A program made the translations under genes and the position numbers. Positions 52,013-60,152 of a stretch of DNA of 64,000 bases are shown here, in pieces. The DNA comes from Thermomonas sp. (lineage in GTDB: Bacteria; Pseudomonadota; Gammaproteobacteria; Xanthomonadales; Xanthomonadaceae). The notes below the pieces were generated by a model. The model saw nothing but the letters and a program-made list of their open reading frames with translations. It was not told the origin of the DNA and did no database searches. The stretch's first letter is position 1. Every line of letters starts with the position of its first letter. The stretch lies in the NCBI GenBank assembly GCA_020692565.1, contig JAIMKJ010000003.1, positions 1-64,000 of the forward strand, written 5' to 3'.

Positions 52013-52357
52013 TTATCGGACGCAACGCCAGGCGATGAATCGCTGTTCCCCCGACACCGGCGGGCCGGCCGGCTGCACGGTGTCGGCGCCCAGGCCCGGG
52101 GCTTCATTGCGCGCCAGCGTTTCCAGTTCGTCGCGCACCTTGAGCTGGTTGCGGTCGTAGAAGGCGATGCTGTCCTTGACCGACACCTCGACTTCGCCGC
52201 GCTTGTCGCAGCCGGACGGCGTCTGCTCGACCACCCGTACCCGCGATGCGCCCGGCGCCATGTGGACCCACGTACAGGCAGTGGCGGCGCAGGTCAGAAC
52301 GAAAACGACGGCGGCGCGCGAAGCGGCTGTGCGCAAGGATGAAATCCGCGAAGACAT
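52013..52357 (-). CDS. DUF4156 lipoprotein
   Basis: 114 residues. The signal ends at a lipobox ('VVFVLTCAATAC'), followed by the DUF4156 core 'SRVRVVEQTPSGCDKRGEVEV' split by residues, and 'RDELETLARNEAPGLGADTV'. E. coli homologues (YfjS/RcsF-like small lipoproteins) are surface-associated; function unknown. AGGAG precedes the ATG at 52357. It lies just after the terminator of the M16 gene. Confidence 0.75.
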   Translation of the reverse strand: MSSRISSLRTAASRAAVVFVLTCAATACTWVHMAPGASRVRVVEQTPSGCDKRGEVEVSVKDSIAFYDRNQLKVRDELETLARNEAPGLGADTVQPAGPPVSGEQRFIAWRCVR

Positions 52358-52378
52358 GATTCGGTGCTCCTGAAAAAC

Positions 52379-52405
52379 GATGCCCGCCATCATGGCGGGC
52401 ATCGG
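52379..52405 (-). terminator. Intrinsic terminator after the second M16 protease gene
   Basis: Perfect stem GATGCCCGCC/GGCGGGCATC with a five-base loop; on the minus strand it is followed by GTTTTTC. It lies about 108 bases after the M16 stop and 22 bases before the DUF4156 start. Confidence 0.85.
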
Positions 52406-52512
52406 CTGAACTACGCAATTGAACCCGGCAATCAACCGACAGCAGTGAAACAGAACATCGTCGTTCTCCGTCGTCAGCCGCGCGCGCGGCCCTGAGGGCC
52501 GGTCACGTCAGA

Positions 52513-55395
52513 TCACTTGCGGGCGGCCTTTCCGTCGGCATCGACGATGAACACGTCGCCGACCTTCAGCGCGCGCACCGGCTTTTCGATCTGCTTCAGA
52601 TCGCCGACCACGACCCAGGTCAACGCGTTCGGATCGATCGTCGCCGCGGCTGCCTTCACCTGCTCCGGGGTCAGGCCTTCGATCTCGGCCTTGCGCTGGA
52701 ACACGTAGTCGTCGGGGCGGCCGTAGCGGACGATGCCGCCGAGGGTGCCGAGCACGGCGCCGGCGGTTTCGTACGAGCCCGGCAGGCCGCGGATTTCGGT
52801 GGACTGGATCTTCGCCACTTCTTCCGGCTTCGGCGGCGCCTTGCCCGTCGCGTATTCGCCGATTTCGCGGCGCATCTCGGCCAGCGATTCGGCGGTCTTG
52901 TCGATCTGCACCGCGGCGAAGGCCATCCACGGACGCTGGCCCATCGCACCGGAGGCGCTGCTGTAGGAACCGTAGGCCCAATGCTTGTCTTCGCGCAGAT
53001 TCATGTTCAGACGCGAGGAAAACTCGCCGCCGAGCACTGCGTTGGCGATATCGAACTTCACCGCGCCGGCATCCTTGGTGGAGGGCACCAGTTGGCCGAC
53101 GTAGATGTTCGCCTGCACCGCACCGGGCTGGTCGATCAGATACACGCGGGGCTTGCGCGGCGTCGCGACGGCGGGAATCGCGACCGTGGGAGCCGCGCCG
53201 CTGCCTTCGCCCTTCCAGTCGCCGAAGTGCTTTTCGAGGACCGGGACGATGTCCTTGAGCGTGGTGTCGCCGACCACCAGCAGGGTCGCGTTGTCCGGGC
53301 GCACCCATTTGGCGTGATAGGCCTGCAGGTCGTCGCGGTTGAGCGCGCCGATCGACGCTTCGGTGCCGGAGCCGCTGAACGGAATCGCGTACGGATGCCC
53401 TTCGCCGTAGAGCAGCGGCGGCAGCACGCGCATCGCCGCGCCGTTGGGACGGGCCTTTTCCTGGGCGATGCCGGCGATCCAGTTGGCCTTCACGCGATCG
53501 ATTTCGACCGGGTCGAAGCGCGGACGGCGCAACATGTCGGCGAACAGCGCCACCGACGGCTCGAGATTCTGCTTCAGCGCGGACAGCCCGGCGCTGGCGC
53601 CGTCGAGGCTGGCGCCGGCGCTGAGGTTGGCGCCCAGCGATTCGGCGCGGTTGCCGAAGGCGATGGCGTCGTAGTCGCCGGCACCTTCGTCGAGCATGCC
53701 CATCGCGAAACTCGATGTGCCCAGCTTCGCGCCCTTGTCGGCCGCATAGCCGCCGCCGAAGAGGTAGCTCATCTGCACCACCGGCACGCCCTTGCGCTCG
53801 GCGAGGACGAGCGTGGTGCCGTTGCTGAGGGTGGCGCGCTGCAACGACGGGAACTTCAGCTCCGGGAAGACCGTCGTGACCGGCGCGCCGGTGCTGCGAT
53901 CGACGGTGCTGGCGGTGGTCCGGTATTTCTTGTCCACGGCGGGCAGGGCCAGCGCCGCCGGCGTGACCGCCGCCTCTTCGGGCAGCGGCTTGCGCTCGCC
54001 CGGGGTCACCACCAGGGTGTGGCTGCCCTTGCCGGCGCCGAGCCAGTTGGCGCCGACGGTCCTGATCTGGGCGGTGGTCGCGGTGTTGATGATCTTCAGG
54101 CTGTCGCGGAAGCAGCCGGGATTGCCGGTGTAGACCGCGCATTCGGCAAGCACGTCGGCCTTGCCGCCGAAGCCGCCGATGCGCTCCACGCCGCGGATGA
54201 AGCCGGCCTTGATCACGGAGCGGGCCTGATCCAGCTCGATCCGGGTCGGGCCGTCGCGCAGCAGGGTCTTCAATTCTTCGTCGATCGCGGCTTCGACCTT
54301 GGCCGGATCCACGCCCTGCTTCACGGTGGCGCTGATCATGAAGTTCGAACTGAGCTGCGACGAATAGGCGCTGGCGCTGACGTTGTCGACCAGTTTGTCG
54401 CGGAAGAACAGGCGCTGGTCGAGGCGCGAGGCGCGGCTGCCGCCCAGCACCTGGGCGAACAATTGCAGGCGCTCGATGTCGGCGGTACCGGCCTGGGCCA
54501 CGTTCCACACGCGGATGATGCGCGCCTGCGGCACTTTGTCGCTGAGCGTGGAACGGGAGTCGGTCGCCAGCGGCGAAACATCGACCTTGGGCTGGGCCAT
54601 GGTCGGGGTGGCCGGAATGTGGCCGAAGTATTTCGTGGCCTTGGCCTTGGCGGTCGCCAGATCGATGTCGCCGGCCAGCACCAGCACCGCGTTGTTCGGG
54701 CCGTACCAGGTGCGGAACCAGTTCTTCACGTCGTCCAGCGACGCCGCGTTGAGGTCGGCCATCGAGCCGATCACGCTGTGATTGTAGGGATGGCCCTTCG
54801 GGTACATGGCCTTGCCCAGCAGCTCCCAGACCTGACCGTAAGGCTGGTTCTCGCCCTGGCGCTTTTCGTTCTGGACCACGCCGCGCTGTTCGTCGAGCGT
54901 CGCCTGGTCGATCGCGCCGAGCAGGTGGCCCATGCGGTCGGATTCCATCCACAGCGCCATGTCCAGCGCGGTGGTCGGCACGTTCTGGAAGTAGTTGGTG
55001 CGGTCCTGGTTGGTGGTGCCGTTCTGGTCGGTGGCGCCGACCAGCTCGAAGGGGTCGAAGAATTCGCCCGGGTGATTCTCGGAGCCGTTGAACATCAGGT
55101 GTTCGAACAGATGCGCGAAACCGCTGCGTCCGGCCGGTTCGTCCTTGCTGCCCACGTGGTACCAGATGTTCACCGCCACGATCGGCGCCTTGCGGTCGGT
55201 ATGCACGATCACGCGCAGACCGTTGGGCAGGGTGAACTGCTGGTACGGGATGTCGACATCGGCGCTGCGCGCGCCCTTGGCCTGGGCCTGGGCTTCAATC
55301 GGCAGCAGGGACAGGCTGCCGCCGAGGGCGGCGGTCAGCGAAAGCGCGAGCAGACCGTGCTTGAGCACGGACGAACGCGGACGGGCGATGGACAT
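52513..55395 (-). CDS. Periplasmic M16 family zinc metalloprotease (second paralogue)
   Basis: 960 residues: signal peptide (about 1-38), then two M16 halves. The zinc motif is HLFEH at 95-99 in 'SGFAHLFEHLMFNGSE', with the third ligand in 'DEQRGVVQNEKRQGENQ'. The C-terminal half lacks the zinc motif ('GGEFSSRLNMNLREDKHWAY'), as expected. It probably clears peptides in the periplasm. It is distinct from the gene at 23652 and not linked to it. AAGGAG precedes the ATG at 55395, and an intrinsic terminator follows at 52379-52405. Confidence 0.9.
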   Translation of the reverse strand: MSIARPRSSVLKHGLLALSLTAALGGSLSLLPIEAQAQAKGARSADVDIPYQQFTLPNGLRVIVHTDRKAPIVAVNIWYHVGSKDEPAGRSGFAHLFEHLMFNGSENHPGEFFDPFELVGATDQNGTTNQDRTNYFQNVPTTALDMALWMESDRMGHLLGAIDQATLDEQRGVVQNEKRQGENQPYGQVWELLGKAMYPKGHPYNHSVIGSMADLNAASLDDVKNWFRTWYGPNNAVLVLAGDIDLATAKAKATKYFGHIPATPTMAQPKVDVSPLATDSRSTLSDKVPQARIIRVWNVAQAGTADIERLQLFAQVLGGSRASRLDQRLFFRDKLVDNVSASAYSSQLSSNFMISATVKQGVDPAKVEAAIDEELKTLLRDGPTRIELDQARSVIKAGFIRGVERIGGFGGKADVLAECAVYTGNPGCFRDSLKIINTATTAQIRTVGANWLGAGKGSHTLVVTPGERKPLPEEAAVTPAALALPAVDKKYRTTASTVDRSTGAPVTTVFPELKFPSLQRATLSNGTTLVLAERKGVPVVQMSYLFGGGYAADKGAKLGTSSFAMGMLDEGAGDYDAIAFGNRAESLGANLSAGASLDGASAGLSALKQNLEPSVALFADMLRRPRFDPVEIDRVKANWIAGIAQEKARPNGAAMRVLPPLLYGEGHPYAIPFSGSGTEASIGALNRDDLQAYHAKWVRPDNATLLVVGDTTLKDIVPVLEKHFGDWKGEGSGAAPTVAIPAVATPRKPRVYLIDQPGAVQANIYVGQLVPSTKDAGAVKFDIANAVLGGEFSSRLNMNLREDKHWAYGSYSSASGAMGQRPWMAFAAVQIDKTAESLAEMRREIGEYATGKAPPKPEEVAKIQSTEIRGLPGSYETAGAVLGTLGGIVRYGRPDDYVFQRKAEIEGLTPEQVKAAAATIDPNALTWVVVGDLKQIEKPVRALKVGDVFIVDADGKAARK

Positions 55396-55626
55396 GCGTG
55401 ACTCCTTGGAACGGAAAATGGATGCGGGGCGCCGAGGGCGCCAGGCCTGCCCGGCAGGGCCCAGCGGGGGAACACTACTGCCTCGGGGCAGCGCGCTTGG
55501 ACACGGATTGGCAGGCGTTGCATGCTAGCGGCCCGGCCCGGGCATGGCACTAGGCCACAAGTCCCGGCCGGCTCCGCAGGGCATGCCCAACCGCATGCCC
55601 TGCCATCACTGCATGGAGCTGCCCGC

Positions 55627-56322
55627 ATGACCAAGCACTGTCTCGTCACCGGCGCCAACCGCGGCATCGGCCTGGCATTCGTCCGCCAACTGCTGGCCCG
55701 CGGCGACCGGGTGGTCGCCGCCTGCCGCCATCCGGGCAAGGCCGCCGCCCTCAACACCCTGACCGGCGAATACCCGGGCCACCTTCACGTGCTGCCGCTG
55801 GACGTGACCAGCGAGAAATCCCGGGCCGAACTGATCCGCGAACTGCCCCTGGTCGGCGGGCGCGTCGATCTGCTGATCAACAATGCCGGCGTGCTGCACT
55901 CGGGCGAACGCTTCGGCCAGCTCTCCAACGCGCATCTGGACGACAGTTTCCGCACCAACGCCAGCGGCCCGCTGCTGCTGACCGAGGCGCTGGCGCCCAC
56001 GCTGTCCGACGGCGCCACCGTGGCGAACCTGTCGTCCACGCTGGGCTCCATCGCCAACACCGGCCAGTTCGGCACGCCCAGCTACAACATCAGCAAGGCG
56101 GCGCAGAACATGGCCACCGTGCTGCTGGCCCACGCGCTGCGCGACCGCGGCATCCGCGTCGTCGCCCTGCATCCGGGCTGGGTGCAGACCGAGATGGGCG
56201 GCGACGGCGCGCAGATCACGACCGCCGCGTCGGTCGCCGGTCTGCTGCAGGTGATCGATGCTCTGACCCTGGACGACAGCGGTCGCTTCCTCGACTGGCA
56301 GGGCCGTACGCAGCCCTGGTAA
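55627..56322 (+). CDS. Short-chain dehydrogenase/reductase
   Basis: 231 residues, classical SDR. The cofactor motif is 'LVTGANRGIGLAFVRQL' (6-22); 'INNAGVL' follows at about 84-90, and the catalytic Y153/K157 in 'PSYNISKAAQNMA' with Ser in 'NLSSTLGSI'. The 'HPGWVQTEMGG' stretch is that of C-factor-like/CsgA-type SDRs. The substrate is unknown. GGAG lies 8 bases before the ATG at 55627. It is divergent from the M16 gene. Confidence 0.87.
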   Translation: MTKHCLVTGANRGIGLAFVRQLLARGDRVVAACRHPGKAAALNTLTGEYPGHLHVLPLDVTSEKSRAELIRELPLVGGRVDLLINNAGVLHSGERFGQLSNAHLDDSFRTNASGPLLLTEALAPTLSDGATVANLSSTLGSIANTGQFGTPSYNISKAAQNMATVLLAHALRDRGIRVVALHPGWVQTEMGGDGAQITTAASVAGLLQVIDALTLDDSGRFLDWQGRTQPW

Positions 56323-56450
56323 CGGCGCCGCACCGGAACACCCGCTGACCGGCCGCGGCGGCCGTGACCACCGACACGGCTGCCCAACGGCGCGCGGAGC
56401 GCTACGCTGCCGCTGCACGATGCTCACCCCCAACCGTATCGGAGACCCCA

Positions 56451-56693
56451 ATGCGCATCCTCGCCCCACTCATGCTCGCACTCGCCGCCACCGCCTGCGG
56501 CTCGGTCGAATACCGCGACACCAACGCCGCGGTCGATGCCGACCCGCTGTGCGCCAGCCAGCCGGACCGCCCGAACGAGCCGGTCTCGGAACGCTGCAAG
56601 CGCCAGACCAGCACCTCCTACACCCTCGGCAAACCGAAAGAAGCGCCGCTGGACCTGAGCGGCAAATCGCGCCGGGAAGAAGACCCGCGTTGA
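56451..56693 (+). CDS. Small lipoprotein of unknown function
   Basis: 80 residues. Signal and lipobox MRILAPLMLALAATAC, then a polar, probably disordered tail with three further Cys-poor segments and a basic end ('SGKSRREEDPR'). GGAGACCCCA precedes the ATG at 56451. No family recognised. It is 59 bases upstream of another secreted protein and may share its transcript. Confidence 0.65.
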   Translation: MRILAPLMLALAATACGSVEYRDTNAAVDADPLCASQPDRPNEPVSERCKRQTSTSYTLGKPKEAPLDLSGKSRREEDPR

Positions 56694-56752
56694 GTCGCGG
56701 GTCGAAGCGCGGGCCGCGCATCCGCCGGCGGGCCGCCGCCGTATCCTTGCGC

Positions 56753-57514
56753 ATGACCTCGACACTGCCCGTTCTGCTGCTGTGCGCGCTGATCGCAGCG
56801 CCTGCCCAGGCCGCGCTGCTTTCGGTCGAGGGCCACGCCCGCGACCCGAAGAGCGATCGCCTGCTTTATCGCGAGGAACACCTGTTCCGCCATGAAGGCG
56901 AACGGCCGGTCGAACGCCTGGTGCTGTACCGCTGCCCCGACGGCGTGGCGTTCGCGCGCAAACGCATCGACTACCGCACTTCGGCGATCGCGCCGGAGTT
57001 CGAACTCGTCGATGCCCGCGGTTATCGCGAAGGCCTGCGTCGCGAGGGCGCCCGGACCCTGATCTGGGCCGGCGCCAAACCGCCGCGCCCGCTGCGCGCA
57101 TCCGACGGCCCGCTGGTGGCGGACGCCGGCTTCGACGAATTCCTGCGTCAGTCCTGGTCGCAGTTGGGCGCCGGGGAATCCCGGCCACTGGCGTTCGTGG
57201 TTCCCGCGTTCGGGCGCAGCCTGGCGTTCGAGGTCCGCGGCCTCGGTCAACACGGGAGCGGCGATGCCGCCGTGCAGCGTTTCGAGCTGCGTCTCGAAGG
57301 CCTGCTCGGCAAGGTGACTTCGCCCATTTCGGTCGAGTACACCACCACCGACCGGCGCCTGCGCCGCTTCGCCGGGCTCACCAATGTCCGCGACGGCCGC
57401 GGCGACCAGATCGAAGCGCGGATCGATTTCCCGGACGCGCCGAAGCCTGCCGGGCCGCAGCGCTGGCAGACGGCGGCGGCAGTGCCGCTGGCGGCGTGCA
57501 AGGTCGGACGCTGA
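56753..57514 (+). CDS. Secreted protein of unknown function
   Basis: 253 residues. Signal peptide MTSTLPVLLLCALIAAPAQA; the rest is beta-rich ('YREEHLFRHEGERPVERLVL', 'EFELVDARGYREGLRREGAR'), with a late Cys-containing end. No membrane anchor or catalytic motif is apparent. The ATG at 56753 gives the signal; the longer frame upstream overlaps the lipoprotein gene. It lies 37 bases before trmL, and co-transcription is likely. Confidence 0.65.
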   Translation: MTSTLPVLLLCALIAAPAQAALLSVEGHARDPKSDRLLYREEHLFRHEGERPVERLVLYRCPDGVAFARKRIDYRTSAIAPEFELVDARGYREGLRREGARTLIWAGAKPPRPLRASDGPLVADAGFDEFLRQSWSQLGAGESRPLAFVVPAFGRSLAFEVRGLGQHGSGDAAVQRFELRLEGLLGKVTSPISVEYTTTDRRLRRFAGLTNVRDGRGDQIEARIDFPDAPKPAGPQRWQTAAAVPLAACKVGR

Positions 57515-57551
57515 CGCGAAAGGCCTGCCGGTCGCTGGCACAATGACGCGC

Positions 57552-58034
57552 ATGTTCGACGTCATTCTCCATCAGCCCGAAATCCCGCCGAATACCGGCA
57601 ACGTCATCCGCCTGTGCGCGAACACCGGGGCGCGGCTGCATCTGGTCCGTCCGCTCGGGTTCACGCTGGAAGACGCGCAACTGCGCCGCGCCGGGCTGGA
57701 TTACCACGAGTACGCCGAACTGCGCGTGCACGACTCGCTGGACGGCGCGGTCGCGGCGATCGCCGAAGCGAATAGGGCGCCACCGCGGCTGTTCGCGCTG
57801 AGCACGCGCAACGCCACGCGCTACGACCGGGTCGCGTTCGCGCCCGGCGACGCGTTCCTGTTCGGGCCGGAAACCCGCGGCCTGCCCGCAGACGTGCTGA
57901 CGGCCATTCCCGACGCGCACCGGCTGCGCCTGCCGATGCGGCCCGACAACCGCAGCCTGAATCTGTCGAATGCGGTGGCGGTGGTGGTGTTCGAGGCCTG
58001 GCGGCAGCAGGGATTCGTCGGCGCATCGGCGTAG
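57552..58034 (+). CDS. trmL: TrmL, tRNA (cytidine/uridine-2'-O-)-methyltransferase
   Basis: 160 residues, SPOUT/TrmH-type. Motif 1 'PEIPPNTGNVIRLCANTGA' (about 10-28), the cofactor knot 'DAFLFGPETRGLPADVL' and 'RLPMRPDNRSLNLSNAVAVV'. TrmL methylates the wobble base of tRNA-Leu (Cm34/Um34) using AdoMet. It is full length for the family. The ATG at 57552 begins the conserved 'MFDVILHQPEIPPNTG'. Confidence 0.93.
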   Translation: MFDVILHQPEIPPNTGNVIRLCANTGARLHLVRPLGFTLEDAQLRRAGLDYHEYAELRVHDSLDGAVAAIAEANRAPPRLFALSTRNATRYDRVAFAPGDAFLFGPETRGLPADVLTAIPDAHRLRLPMRPDNRSLNLSNAVAVVVFEAWRQQGFVGASA

Positions 58035-58071
58035 GATGACGCCGGCCGCCCGTTCACCAGAGGTATCGCCG

Positions 58072-58983
58072 ATGTCGAAGATTCCCGATCGAAGCGCCAA
58101 GGATTTCGATCCCGAAGTGCTGCAGTTGTTCGACCAGTACGTGCACGGCGCGATCGACCGTCGCGGATTCCTGCTCGGCGCCGCGCGATTCGCGGTCGGC
58201 GCCGCCAGCGCCGCCGGGCTGCTCGCCGCGCTCAGCCCGCAGTTCGCCGCGGCGCAGGAAGTCGCCGGCGACGATCCGCGACTGGTCGCCGAATATGTCG
58301 AATTCCCGTCGCCGCAGGGCTACGGCACCGCGCGCGGTTATCTGGTGAAACCGGCGAAGATCCGCAAGCCGTTGCCGGTGGTGCTGGTCGTGCATGAGAA
58401 CCGCGGTCTGAATCCGCATATCGAAGACATCGCGCGCCGCCTGGCGCTGGAGGATTTCATCGCGTTCGCGCCGGATGCGCTGTTCCCGCTGGGCGGCTAT
58501 CCGGGCAACGAAGATGACGCACGCACGCTGTTCGGCAAGCTCGATCAGGCGAAGACCCGCGAGGATTTCATCGCCGCCGCCGATATGCTGCGCGGCATCG
58601 AACACGGCGACGGGCGCCTGGGCGTGGTCGGATTCTGCTACGGCGGTGCGATCGCCAACTTCCTCGCCACGCGCCTGCCCTGGCTGGATGCGGCCGCACC
58701 GTTCTACGGCAGCGCCGCGCCGATCGAAGACGTGCCGAAGATCGAGGCCGAACTGCTGGTGGTGCTGGCCGACAACGACGAACGCGTCAACGCCAGCTGG
58801 CCGGCCTACGAAACCGCGCTGAAGGCGGCGGACGTGCGCTACACCCTGCTGCGTCCGCCGGGCACCCAGCACGGTTTCAACAACAACACCACGCCACGTT
58901 ACGATGCCGATGCCGCGCGCGAGGCATGGGGCCGCACCCTGGCACTGTTCGAGCGCACGCTGCGCAACCCGCGCAAAGACTGA
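58072..58983 (+). CDS. Dienelactone hydrolase family protein with Tat signal
   Basis: 303 residues. A twin-arginine signal is seen in 'GAIDRRGFLLGAARFAVGAA' (R30-R31). The mature alpha/beta-hydrolase has nucleophile C189 in 'GVVGFCYGGAIANFL', an Asp in 'LLVVLADNDERVNASW' and His in 'PPGTQHGFNN'. Dienelactone hydrolases of this secreted subgroup are common, and the physiological substrate is usually unknown. It begins 37 bases after trmL. A strong GC stem (59023-59051) follows. Confidence 0.88.
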   Translation: MSKIPDRSAKDFDPEVLQLFDQYVHGAIDRRGFLLGAARFAVGAASAAGLLAALSPQFAAAQEVAGDDPRLVAEYVEFPSPQGYGTARGYLVKPAKIRKPLPVVLVVHENRGLNPHIEDIARRLALEDFIAFAPDALFPLGGYPGNEDDARTLFGKLDQAKTREDFIAAADMLRGIEHGDGRLGVVGFCYGGAIANFLATRLPWLDAAAPFYGSAAPIEDVPKIEAELLVVLADNDERVNASWPAYETALKAADVRYTLLRPPGTQHGFNNNTTPRYDADAAREAWGRTLALFERTLRNPRKD

Positions 58984-59022
58984 GATCGGACTGGAATCGA
59001 AAGCATTGCCCGCCGCACAAAC

Positions 59023-59119
59023 GGCGGGGGCGGCCTGCAGCCGCCCCCGCCTCACGATGCCGCATGACCATCGTGTCCATCATCTATCTGTGCATGTCCG
59101 CCGCGAACGATATCGCGGC
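59023..59119. terminator. Bidirectional hairpins between convergent genes
   Basis: A perfect 12-bp stem GGCGGGGGCGGC/GCCGCCCCCGCC with a five-base loop (59023-59051) is followed by a 7-bp stem GCCGCGA/TCGCGGC (59100-59119). They sit between the 3' ends of the dienelactone hydrolase gene (+) and the EF-hand gene (-). Neither has a T-run, so termination by these alone is uncertain. Confidence 0.55.
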
Positions 59120-59130
59120 AGACGAACGCG

Positions 59131-59469
59131 TTACTTCTGCGGACGGGCCTTGCCGTCCCCGTTCATGGCCAGATAGTTCTTGTACTCCTCGCCGGTCAGC
59201 TGACCGTCGGCGTTGGTGTCGGCTGCATCGAACACCGCTTCCAGCGACGGGATCGGCGCGGCTTCGGTCTTGTCGAGATTACCGTCCTTGTTCACGTCCA
59301 GATCGGCCCACGTCTTCTTGCCGGGCTCGGCCGGCGTGGCCGGCTGCGACTGCGCGGTCTGCGCCTGATCGGTGGGGGGCGTGCTGTCCTGCGCGAAAGC
59401 GGCCGGAGCGGCGATCGCAGTGGCGAGGGCCAGGAGGCCGGTCAAACGAAGCTGGGAAGTCTTGGTCAT
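59131..59469 (-). CDS. Secreted EF-hand calcium-binding protein
   Basis: 112 residues. Signal peptide (about 1-26), a Gln/Pro/Thr-rich linker, then two EF-hand loops: 'DVNKDGNLDKTE' (from 58) and 'DTNADGQLTGEE' (from 84), each with Asp/Asn at positions 1, 3 and 5 and Glu at 12. It probably binds calcium in the periplasm. GGAG precedes the ATG at 59469. No partner gene is evident. Confidence 0.85.
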   Translation of the reverse strand: MTKTSQLRLTGLLALATAIAAPAAFAQDSTPPTDQAQTAQSQPATPAEPGKKTWADLDVNKDGNLDKTEAAPIPSLEAVFDAADTNADGQLTGEEYKNYLAMNGDGKARPQK

Positions 59470-59804
59470 TGCGTATTCTCCGGTATGTGCTTGAAGGAAG
59501 GATCGATGCGTCATTCACTTCGATCGGGGCCTACGATGCGATCGGCGCAATGAATCGAAACCGTGTCGCGAACGCACGCGCAACACGGTGTTAACCACTC
59601 GCGCAGAAGATCACGCTAGGCGGCATCGCACATCCACCGTATCGCGGGGCATACGCGGAATAAACTGAACGTTCGCGCCAGCAGAATTCGCTGAACGCAA
59701 CACAACCTTCACCAAATGGCCCCGCAACGGAATCGCCTTGCAGCGCATCGGCACGCCTCCGGCCAATGCATCGGGGGCACCGAATGCGACGAACATCACG
59801 CCCA
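59470..59804. other. Mostly gene-free stretch upstream of the EF-hand gene
   Basis: 335 bases between the thioredoxin-like gene and the EF-hand gene. The only open frame of interest is the 64-codon one at 59611-59805, annotated separately. No hairpin or terminator of note is visible. Confidence 0.4.
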
Positions 59805-59805
59805 T
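59611..59805 (-). CDS. Possible 64-residue protein coupled to the thioredoxin-like gene
   Basis: The ATG (59805-59803) overlaps the thioredoxin stop as TGATG, which is typical of translational coupling. The product starts 'MGVMFVAFGAPDALAGGVPM', a weak signal-like sequence, and contains two Cys. GC preference at third positions is strong in the first third and weakens after that, so chance cannot be ruled out. It could be a small partner or immunity protein of the effector operon upstream; this is speculative. Confidence 0.3.
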   Translation of the reverse strand: MGVMFVAFGAPDALAGGVPMRCKAIPLRGHLVKVVLRSANSAGANVQFIPRMPRDTVDVRCRLA

Positions 59806-60125
59806 CACAACAACGACAGCGCGCGCTCGATTTCTTCCTTCGACGTCGGCCGCACCACTCGCGCCAACTCTTCGCCATCGCGCAGCACCAGCACGCTCGG
59901 CCACAGTTTGATCCGGAACGACCGCCCCAGCGGCTTTCCGGAGCCGTCCTCGATCTTCAGGTGCCGGATCTCGTCGCGCGTCGACAGCGCGGCTTCCAGC
60001 AACGGCTGCGCAGCGATGCAATGCGGGCACCACGGCGCACCGAATTCAAGCACGGTGGCGCCGGGCAGCGCATCGACGTCGCTGCGGGCGGGCTCTCGTG
60101 AGGCATGGGCGGCGGTGTATGGCAT
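59805..60125 (-). CDS. Thioredoxin-like protein
   Basis: 106 residues with a thioredoxin fold: active site 'GAPWCPHCIAAQ' (C33, C36), cis-proline loop 'IKLWPSVLVLRDGEEL', no signal peptide. The CPHC pair is that of DsbA-like and some thioredoxins, more oxidising than CGPC. It follows the effector gene by 27 bases on the same strand. Cytoplasmic disulfide exchange is the default role. A function with the effector is possible only by position. Confidence 0.82.
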   Translation of the reverse strand: MPYTAAHASREPARSDVDALPGATVLEFGAPWCPHCIAAQPLLEAALSTRDEIRHLKIEDGSGKPLGRSFRIKLWPSVLVLRDGEELARVVRPTSKEEIERALSLL

Positions 60126-60152
60126 GGTGGTCCCGGTTCGTTGCGCGGCGCG

